A stretch of DNA of 10,201 nt from assembly GCA_039028695.1 (NCBI GenBank), contig JBCCHN010000169.1, positions 1 through 10,201 on the forward strand. The letters run 5' to 3'. Positions 4,796-10,201 of the stretch are shown piece by piece. The first letter of the stretch is position 1. Each line of letters opens with the position of its first letter. Source of the DNA: JANQKX01 sp039028695 (GTDB lineage: Bacteria > Pseudomonadota > Alphaproteobacteria > Kiloniellales > Kiloniellaceae). The position numbers and the translations under genes are program-made. The notes beneath the pieces are model-generated. The model made no database searches and was not told where the DNA came from. It saw nothing but the letters and a program-made list of their open reading frames with translations.

Positions 4796-6307
4796 CTAGA
4801 GGGATTTCAAGAATTTGATCAGCGCCTCCCGATCAGACTTGGGAAGAAAACGGAAAGCTTCTTTCGCATACTCCGCTTCGCCGCCGTGCCACAAAATCGC
4901 CTCCTGCAGGTTTCTAGCCCGTCCATCGTGCAAAAATTTGGTATGTCCATTAACTGTTTCGGTAAGGCCAATGCCCCAAAGCGGCGAGGTGCGCCACTCT
5001 TGCCCATTGGCGTTGTGGACAGGGCGATTATCGGCGAGGCCTGGCCCCATATCGTGCACCAAAAGGTCCGTGTAAGGATGGATTTCCTGACCTCTCAACC
5101 TTCGGAGAGTATGGAAGTCGCCGGTAACGACCGTGCTCTTGTGGCAGGCAACGCAACCCACTTGGCTAAAAATCTCTTCGCCTCGAAGAACGTCAGGATT
5201 ATCCATGTGACCACGTGCCGGAACCGCCAAAAGCTGAATATAAACCGCTAGCTCATCCAACTGGGCTTCGGTGAACTCGGGCGCATCGGGGCTCCCCCCA
5301 TGGATCGCCTCTGCGCACTCATGCTGTGCCGGGGAACACTCTTGTTCCGGAAAAATCGGGTTGGTCATGCCCATGTCGTTCACCGCCGCCGCGGCCGTTT
5401 GAACGCGAGCTGTCGAGACCTCGGATTTCCAACCAAATCGGCCCGGGGCCAAGCGCTTCGCCTCTGGGTCATATACCCAATTCACCTCACCCGATATGCC
5501 GTCCCCGTCACTGTCTTGCGGGTCCTCCCAACTGATAAGCGTCTCATCACTGATGGCGTCCAAGAGGCCGATCCCGAAGATTGCCGGAGCACCCCGCGCG
5601 GAAATCATGGTGTCCTCACCAAAAGGCCCGTATCCCGGCTCTTCCAATTTAATGATGGGCTTTTGCAAGCTGTAGGCTTCTCCGTCTCCGAAATACCCCT
5701 GAATTTCCTCGTACTCTATCCACACCTGAGCTTCCGGTGCCACACCTTCAATTGCGACATCACCCAATTGCCCACCATAAACCGGGTGTGGCAAGGGACC
5801 GCCATGTTCATCCGTACCAGGTACGCTTAGGCGTAATAACAGGCTGCCACCGATAACCGGCTCGGTGCGGCCGTCAGCCTGATGGCAGCTTTCACAAGAG
5901 GTATTGTTAAAGATGGGGCCTAAGCCGTCTGCGTTTGAGCCTTGGGACTGAAGCGACGCCGCTTTAACCGGGCGTTCGAAGTTTCCATCCCCGGCATCAA
6001 ATTTGCTTTCCAGTTGCCAAGGCAAGTTCGCCGCCGGCTCGGAAAAGCTGCCATTCCCGAACTTGTAATGGGTGAGGTCGCCGCCCAACATTGTCAATGG
6101 ATCCACACCGGACATAAAGGCCATCTCTTCCGGTTTGTTACCGTAAGCCGGAATGTAGTAACTCTTAAAGGCTTGGTAGCCAAAGGCAACGAGCGAAACG
6201 GCCAAAACAGGCAGGCCGATTTTATAGGTCCATGACAGAGTATTTTTCGACTTTTGTTTCAATTCTTCCCTGGCTTCGGCATTTACACTCATGGTTTGGG
6301 AATGCAT
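4796..6307 (-). CDS. Di-heme oxidoreductase (DHOR / DUF1111 family), membrane-anchored
   Basis: The protein is 503 residues. After a polar N-terminus of about 25 residues comes a hydrophobic segment (YKIGLPVLAVSLVAFGYQAF, 28-47) that lacks a clear signal peptidase site. It is therefore probably an inner-membrane anchor with the catalytic part in the periplasm. Two c-type heme motifs are present: CESCH (138-142) and CVACH (385-389). A calcium-like loop DSDGDGISGEVN (265-276) and the C-terminal HDGRARNLQEAILWHGGEA (460-478) are characteristic of the COG3488 / PF06537 family, related to MauG and bacterial di-heme peroxidases. Length fits the family. Family members often sit beside imelysin-type iron-uptake genes, but their substrate is poorly known. 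Here the gene is last in an operon with a secretin; AGGAGA lies 9 nt before ATG 6307, overlapping the stop of the lipoprotein gene. The electron partner is unknown. Confidence 0.9.
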   Translation of the reverse strand: MHSQTMSVNAEAREELKQKSKNTLSWTYKIGLPVLAVSLVAFGYQAFKSYYIPAYGNKPEEMAFMSGVDPLTMLGGDLTHYKFGNGSFSEPAANLPWQLESKFDAGDGNFERPVKAASLQSQGSNADGLGPIFNNTSCESCHQADGRTEPVIGGSLLLRLSVPGTDEHGGPLPHPVYGGQLGDVAIEGVAPEAQVWIEYEEIQGYFGDGEAYSLQKPIIKLEEPGYGPFGEDTMISARGAPAIFGIGLLDAISDETLISWEDPQDSDGDGISGEVNWVYDPEAKRLAPGRFGWKSEVSTARVQTAAAAVNDMGMTNPIFPEQECSPAQHECAEAIHGGSPDAPEFTEAQLDELAVYIQLLAVPARGHMDNPDVLRGEEIFSQVGCVACHKSTVVTGDFHTLRRLRGQEIHPYTDLLVHDMGPGLADNRPVHNANGQEWRTSPLWGIGLTETVNGHTKFLHDGRARNLQEAILWHGGEAEYAKEAFRFLPKSDREALIKFLKSL

Positions 6308-6320
6308 TTTTCATGCTCTC

Positions 6321-6605
6321 CTATTGATCTTGCTGACTATCCGCTAGGCCAGATTCATAAAGTGAAAAAGTCACTTCGTAACCGTCCCGATCGCGTACAC
6401 CCGTTCCTTCGTTCCCGGTAAAGATAAACATACGCATCGCGGGGCCCGATTCGCCGTCTTCGATTGTCACCTCGTAGGGTGCGCCTGTTTGGCCCTCTGC
6501 AGCCCCGGCCGATATAGAGTCATTGGCAGGCTGACCATTCACACAGGCTTGCAGTAGCAAAAGCCCAGGAGGGACAAGAATTTTGAGAAGACGCCAGGTT
6601 TTCAT
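6321..6605 (-). CDS. Small lipoprotein between secretin and di-heme oxidoreductase
   Basis: The protein is 94 residues. The N-terminus has a basic start (MKTWRLLK), a hydrophobic core and the lipobox-like LQAC (18-21), so a mature lipoprotein with Cys21 as the acylated residue is expected. Gln at -2 is uncommon but tolerated. Residue 22 is Val, not Asp, so outer-membrane sorting is likely by the +2 rule. The mature part is acidic, with a predicted beta-rich stretch (YEVTIEDGESGPAMRMFIF, then DGYEVTFSLYES). I do not recognise a family. The start ATG overlaps the secretin stop by 4 bp (ATGA), and its TAG stop is part of the ribosome site of the di-heme gene, so all three are translationally coupled. 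A pilotin-like role for the secretin, or a partner of the heme protein, are both possible inferences. Confidence 0.82.
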   Translation of the reverse strand: MKTWRLLKILVPPGLLLLQACVNGQPANDSISAGAAEGQTGAPYEVTIEDGESGPAMRMFIFTGNEGTGVRDRDGYEVTFSLYESGLADSQQDQ

Positions 6606-8770
6606 AATACCCCCGCGGAGCGTTGCGCCGTATTGGAGAGATTCAAGGGTTGATAGCTTGCCTCCCCAAACGGTTGGTCTGAAATCAAGTACATGTAGTT
6701 CTCTGCTTCAGAGCTTGCCGCAGGTGCAATGACCCGCCCCTCAAAGGATACGGCTAGCCACTGCCCCAGGATTTTCGACACATCCAGTTCGACAGGCGCC
6801 GGCGAATTATTGATCACCTCAACCGCCGTCACGTAAAGGCCCGCTTCACGCCAACTTCTTATCGGCGCAAATTCAAGATCGCCTTCGGGAAGAAGGCTAA
6901 CCGGCCTCGTGCTCCGCAAGGGCACTTCTACTGTGGTAAAGGACTGGATCTCCTCGCCCGCCAGGGACCGAGCCGCAAATCGTGCCAGCGCGATAAAGCG
7001 CCCCACATCTTCTCGGTTCGCCGGTTGCTGCTGGTTCTTGCTGGCTCCAAAGCCGAAACGCTCCAGCTCAGGATTGGAAGACAACTCAGCCATCCTGTCC
7101 CGTGATACCTGTTCCGCCTCTTCCGGCGTGGTGAAGACATGAGGCGTAATCAACAGAATCAATTCACTCTTGATGTCCTGTGTTTCCTGGCGCCTGAAGA
7201 AAAACCCAAGGACGGGAATGTCGCCCAAAAAGGGAACTTTTGATTCCGTATTCCGAGTTTCTGTTTGAACTAGGCCGCCGATCGCCACGGCCAAGCCGTC
7301 TTTTGCGACGATCGTGTCGACGATATTCGCAGTGTTGACGGAATCGACCGGAACCTCCGTCACTGTCCCATTGTTGGCCACCACGGGAATTGTTTGGCTG
7401 TCCGGGTTGATGCTCGATGTATCCTGTTCGATGCGCATGGTAACGGTTCGATCCCCATTAATGGTGGGTACGATCCGCAGGGTCGTGCCGATATCCCGGA
7501 GCTCGGTCTCGGTTTCAATACCGCCGATCACGGTTCCGCCGAGGGTGGTGATCTCTGTATCATTGACAAAACCGGTCGTGAGGATCCGTTCTTCACCGAT
7601 GAAAATTTGGGCCGGCTTCGTGTTAGAGGCCAACACCAGAGGCGTCCCCAAAACATTGACTCGGTTCTCACTTTCAAGAAGCTCGAGGCGTGCGGCAATA
7701 ACGTCATTGATAAACTGAAAGGCGAGCGTGCCGCCCTCGCTGGGGAAGTTGCCAAACCCCAAATCGAATTCCGGCACCTGAACTGGATTGCCGGCCGCGT
7801 CAATCACCGTCGTCGTGCTGGTGCTTTGAATATCCAAATCGAAAAGAGAACGAAAGCCATCACCGATGTCCAGGGAAAGAATCTTCATCTCCAAAAGGAC
7901 CTGAGGTGTCGGCCGATCGCTTTCGGCGACCAACTCCTCAATTTGGATCATCGCGTTTTCATCACTCGTGCGTACAAATAGCAGGTTATGAAGGCGGTTT
8001 ACCGTGACGAAGATAGGCGGTTCGCGGCGGATCAATTCGGATACGGCCTGTTCGCCGATTTGCGGAATGCCGGTCAGGGAATCGGGCAGGAGGCTTGAGA
8101 GCTGCTCAGTAGACAGCTGGCGATTTTCCAGTGGATCGAAGATTTCGTCAATTTGGCCGCCTCGCCCCCGAAACCGCTGATTGGTGAAACCCCGTCGATT
8201 GTCTCGACTGAAGCGACGATTGCTTGTCTGAGCACCCCCAAAGGCAGAGCCGAAATTGTCGATGGCCTCTTCCTCGAGGACATCGTCATCGTCTTCAGTT
8301 TCCAAGGTAAGCTCGACGCGAGCCCCGAAAAGCGCTTCGATCACCTGCGCGGTCGTACTGACATTCTGGTAGCGCAAGGTGAAGACCTTGGAAAAGTCCT
8401 CTCGGAAGATGATAATGTCGTCCTGATACTCTTCCGCGGTCATGATCAGATAGGCGCCACTGCCCCGATTATAGCGGTACCAAAGACCGGCCACCCTCGA
8501 GAGGCTGTCGATGGCATTGTGAACACTGATCTGACGCACAAACAGCGAAACGTCTTTTTCGCCCGCTGCCCGTGTTGCAAAAATATTGACCTTGGTCAGT
8601 TCGGAAATAATACGGACTGCGTCCAGGACCTTGGCATCTTTAAGGTCTAGGCTATCGATTATTCTTTCGGCACCTGGGGGACGCCCCTGTCCCGCGGCCT
8701 CCGGGGCAACGACCGTACCGGAGAACAGTATGCAGGCGAGCAGGAATACGTTTCTTGTCAGCGCGGCCAT
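6602..8770 (-). CDS. Outer-membrane secretin (GspD/PilQ/MshL type) with C-terminal extension
   Basis: The protein is 722 residues from ATG 8770; an in-frame TTG at 8782 would add four residues. Residues 1-27 form a signal peptide. An N0/STN-like domain follows (about 37-115, starting DSLDLKDAKVLDAVRIISEL), then an N1-type domain (about 126-285). The N1-type domain is interrupted by an acidic run (EDDDDVLEEE) and an Arg/Gly-rich loop (about 185-206). The secretin core runs about 290-548, with VNVLGTPLVLASN, GTTLRIVP and the hallmark VPFLGDIPVLGFFFR (512-526) plus the ending LILLITPHV. Most secretins end soon after this; here about 170 more residues follow. The segment at 640-706 (REAGLYVTAVEVINNS to YLISDQPF) resembles the C-terminal domain of TraK/DUF3438 conjugation proteins. 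The gene starts 12 nt after the GspC/PilP-like stop and overlaps the lipoprotein start. Expected role: the outer-membrane channel of the machine. Confidence 0.93.
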   Translation of the reverse strand: MAALTRNVFLLACILFSGTVVAPEAAGQGRPPGAERIIDSLDLKDAKVLDAVRIISELTKVNIFATRAAGEKDVSLFVRQISVHNAIDSLSRVAGLWYRYNRGSGAYLIMTAEEYQDDIIIFREDFSKVFTLRYQNVSTTAQVIEALFGARVELTLETEDDDDVLEEEAIDNFGSAFGGAQTSNRRFSRDNRRGFTNQRFRGRGGQIDEIFDPLENRQLSTEQLSSLLPDSLTGIPQIGEQAVSELIRREPPIFVTVNRLHNLLFVRTSDENAMIQIEELVAESDRPTPQVLLEMKILSLDIGDGFRSLFDLDIQSTSTTTVIDAAGNPVQVPEFDLGFGNFPSEGGTLAFQFINDVIAARLELLESENRVNVLGTPLVLASNTKPAQIFIGEERILTTGFVNDTEITTLGGTVIGGIETETELRDIGTTLRIVPTINGDRTVTMRIEQDTSSINPDSQTIPVVANNGTVTEVPVDSVNTANIVDTIVAKDGLAVAIGGLVQTETRNTESKVPFLGDIPVLGFFFRRQETQDIKSELILLITPHVFTTPEEAEQVSRDRMAELSSNPELERFGFGASKNQQQPANREDVGRFIALARFAARSLAGEEIQSFTTVEVPLRSTRPVSLLPEGDLEFAPIRSWREAGLYVTAVEVINNSPAPVELDVSKILGQWLAVSFEGRVIAPAASSEAENYMYLISDQPFGEASYQPLNLSNTAQRSAGVL

Positions 8771-8782
8771 GTTCTTGCCCAA

Positions 8783-9685
8783 TCACCGAACTACAATAAC
8801 TTCGCCAAGCGTGCCGACTTCAACGACGACACTGAGTTCCGTAACGCCAATAATCTTTAATACTGACGATTTTCCCAGCCGGTGCAGTCCCACCGTGTCA
8901 CCTTCGCGCACCACGTAAACACCGGCACCATCGATTTCGAGCAGCGCCGCCTTCAAACGGGGGTCCTCGGCAGCGCTTTCTGGGCTCGCACCTGAAAATC
9001 TGATTTGCCGCGCGGTTGTCGTCGAGGACGCCTTAATAAGCCCCCGCAGCTGCATTCTCGGCAGCTCACGACTCGTGACCGGCTCAGCCTGCGGCACAAA
9101 CTGAACCCCCTCAATGCCCCCTGTCGACACCCTTTGCAGGCGGGCAGTGATCGCAAAGGGGTCGCGACCGCCTGAGCCATCCTGGCCTGTCGGCACTTCG
9201 GGCGGAGCGAAGGCCGAACCTCCACCTGCAGAATTAGGCGCGGACAAGCGGGAAAGAATCTCGCCGATTTCAGCAGCCTCGCTCGGTATCGCAACTTGTC
9301 CCGTACCAACACCGGAAGGTGCCGTCGGGTTGATTTCTTGGATCTGGTTATAATAGTTGAGAATTGACTGGATATCTTCTTCGGTACCGGGCTGGAGATC
9401 CGGTACCAACTGCAACGGCACGGATGTCGCGGGCTCTGCCGATTGGGGCGCTTCCTGCGAAGATTGAGGCGTTTCTTGGGACCAGCCCAGGTTGGCTTGC
9501 AGCGTAAGAAGGCCACAGGTCAAGAGCGCAAGGCCGCAATATCGCCGGAGAGCCCTGGAGGACAGTCGCGTTTCGGCGCCCCCCAATAGGCAAACCGACT
9601 CACAATGCGCCGCCGGCGCGCACTGAACACGATACCCTTTGGGATTGTATTCACCTAACTTATAGAACGCGAACATGCTGATCAC
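8783..9685 (-). CDS. GspC/PilP-like inner-membrane protein that contacts the secretin
   Basis: The protein is 300 residues from GTG 9685, supported by AGGGG 6 nt upstream; ATG 9676 is the alternative. A basic region and one hydrophobic segment (about 48-66, YCGLALLTCGLLTLQANLG) give either a single membrane anchor or, with a later start, a cleaved signal. A long Pro/Gln/Ser-rich linker follows. The motif GRDPF (173-177) is the usual entry to the PilP/GspC homology region. The C-terminal domain (about 207-300) has the pattern LRGLIKAS, then GVYVVREGDTVG and VLKIIGVTELSVVVEVGTLGEVIVVR. This matches the small beta-barrel of GspC-HR and PilP, which binds the N0 domain of the secretin. It is the first gene of operon A and sits directly before the secretin, as pilP does before pilQ. 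Which of the two families it belongs to is not resolved. Confidence 0.85.
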   Translation of the reverse strand: MISMFAFYKLGEYNPKGYRVQCAPAAHCESVCLLGGAETRLSSRALRRYCGLALLTCGLLTLQANLGWSQETPQSSQEAPQSAEPATSVPLQLVPDLQPGTEEDIQSILNYYNQIQEINPTAPSGVGTGQVAIPSEAAEIGEILSRLSAPNSAGGGSAFAPPEVPTGQDGSGGRDPFAITARLQRVSTGGIEGVQFVPQAEPVTSRELPRMQLRGLIKASSTTTARQIRFSGASPESAAEDPRLKAALLEIDGAGVYVVREGDTVGLHRLGKSSVLKIIGVTELSVVVEVGTLGEVIVVR

Positions 9686-9780
9686 AACTCGCCCCTAGGC
9701 CTTCATTTTCAGAACGCCAAACATCAAGAACCATTGTTTAACGGCCCCTTATATTAGGGCCTTTAAGAAAAACCTTATTT

Positions 9781-9799
9781 GCGATTGACTATCATTCGC
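9781..9799. promoter_or_regulatory. Candidate Fur box upstream of the secretin operon
   Basis: GCGATTGACTATCATTCGC matches 12 of 19 positions of the classical Fur consensus, with ATCATT intact on the right. It lies 95 nt upstream of the GTG of the GspC/PilP-like gene. It is weaker than the site at 4668, but its right half ATCATTCGC resembles that of the site at 9919, which supports it. Confidence 0.5.
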
Positions 9800-9918
9800 A
9801 TTTAAAATAAATCATGTAAACCTTTTTTTTCAATACGCTAACGGAAGCGGGCCGGTCAAAATACAATGAATTCAGGCGCCCGCACCCTTGGTCAGCGCGT
9901 CTAAAAGAGAACTTTAAT

Positions 9919-9937
9919 GAGAATGAGTCTCATTCGC
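9919..9937. promoter_or_regulatory. Fur box upstream of the plus-strand lipoprotein gene
   Basis: GAGAATGAGTCTCATTCGC matches 13 of 19 positions of the Fur consensus and contains a perfect 7-1-7 palindrome (GAATGAG-T-CTCATTC, 9921-9935). It ends 47 nt before ATG 9985 and directly follows the possible -10 box TTTAAT (9913-9918), a usual place for a Fur operator. Confidence 0.68.
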
Positions 9938-9984
9938 AATCAAATTTTGATGCCTCCCAACTGCAACACTTGAGCGAGAGATTG

Positions 9985-10201
9985 ATGCAAACGTTCCGAT
10001 TTTTTCTCGACAACTATTTTGAGCGCATCAGAAGGTGGCACGCTATTTTCTATTTTACATTGCTTTCCGCCTGCGCCCCAAATTGGAGTTACGTAGACAT
10101 CGAAACCCTTTATAGCGCCAATGATGTTACCGCCGATTCCCTTGTGACAGATCCGGACAACGTGGAGATTTCGGTTGGCGACTATCCCGGTGAGGTCTAT
10201 C
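9985..10201 (+). CDS. Lipoprotein of unknown function (partial, C-terminus off the right edge)
   Basis: Seventy-two codons are visible from ATG 9985, preceded by a modest GCGAGAG ribosome site 4 nt upstream. It is the only plus-strand gene I accept. The N-terminus has Arg residues (RIRRWH, 14-19) followed by a short hydrophobic stretch and the lipobox LSAC (27-30), so a lipoprotein with Cys30 acylated is expected. The n-region is long, and a later start cannot be excluded. Position +2 is Ala, which predicts outer-membrane sorting. The visible mature part (NWSYVDIETLYSANDVTADS and on) is acidic and Asn/Asp-rich, and I do not recognise it. The gene is divergent from the secretin operon and has a Fur box 47 nt upstream, so it is probably induced under iron limitation. 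It could be a cargo or surface partner of the machine, but that is a guess from position. Confidence 0.68.
   Translation, partial: MQTFRFFLDNYFERIRRWHAIFYFTLLSACAPNWSYVDIETLYSANDVTADSLVTDPDNVEISVGDYPGEVY

Larger units (their letters stand above)
9686..9984. other. 299-bp divergent intergenic region with two Fur-box-like palindromes
   Basis: This AT-rich region separates operon A (minus) from a lipoprotein gene (plus). It carries two Fur-like sites, described separately, and a short inverted repeat GGCCC-9 nt-GGGCC at about 9744-9762 whose centre is AT-only. For the plus gene a loose candidate promoter is TTGGTC (9888-9893) with TTTAAT (9913-9918), but the 19-nt spacing is long. I could not pick a convincing minus-strand promoter for operon A. 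An 8-nt T run at 9823-9830 has no preceding stem. Confidence 0.55.

Noticed and set aside
7394..7981. Plus-strand 195-codon open frame inside the secretin gene
   Set aside because: It is antisense to the conserved secretin core, whose motifs are unmistakable on the other strand.
8740..8770. Possible lipobox (LLAC) at the N-terminus of the secretin
   Set aside because: The Cys falls after only about 12 residues, in the middle of the hydrophobic core, and Leu at -2 is not typical. An ordinary signal peptide fits better.

Overview
The window looks like a chromosomal segment from a Gram-negative bacterium, most likely a marine or environmental gammaproteobacterium. This rests on an outer-membrane secretin, lipoprotein signals, moderately high GC, and Fur boxes close to the classical 19-bp consensus. 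The taxon is an inference. Nearly everything is on the minus strand, so the biological order runs from right to left. One partial gene at the right edge is on the plus strand.

Minus-strand operon A (about 9685 to 4796) encodes four proteins: a GspC/PilP-like inner-membrane protein, a GspD/PilQ-type secretin with an unusual C-terminal extension, a 94-residue lipoprotein, and a membrane-anchored di-heme oxidoreductase of the DHOR/DUF1111 family. The genes abut or overlap. The secretin-lipoprotein junction is a 4-bp ATGA overlap, and the lipoprotein stop codon lies inside the ribosome binding site of the di-heme gene. A secretion or pilus machine and a redox enzyme therefore appear to be made from one message.

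An intergenic stretch (4595-4795) holds an inverted repeat and a near-consensus sigma-70 promoter (TTGACA-16-GATAAT). Its -10 box is the end of a 15/19 Fur box, so it should be iron-repressed. It reads into minus-strand block B: a 78-residue cytoplasmic protein of unknown function, a 276-bp gap, a 325-residue type IV pilin-like protein, a hairpin terminator, a second pilin-like protein, a 152-residue exported protein, a third pilin-like protein with a Gly/Asp/Glu-rich repeat tail, and the start of a PilM/GspL-like protein that runs off the left edge. The three pilin-like proteins carry the G|(F/L)TLLE prepilin peptidase site.

At the right, a 299-bp divergent intergenic region contains two more Fur-box-like palindromes, one facing operon A and one facing a plus-strand lipoprotein gene.

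Overall this reads as an iron-responsive, non-canonical type II secretion or type IV pilus-like system (secretin, GspC/PilP, pseudopilins, PilM/GspL) joined to a di-heme oxidoreductase. The ATPase, the platform protein and the prepilin peptidase are not in the window. Functions come from motif recognition in the translated sequence, without database searches.
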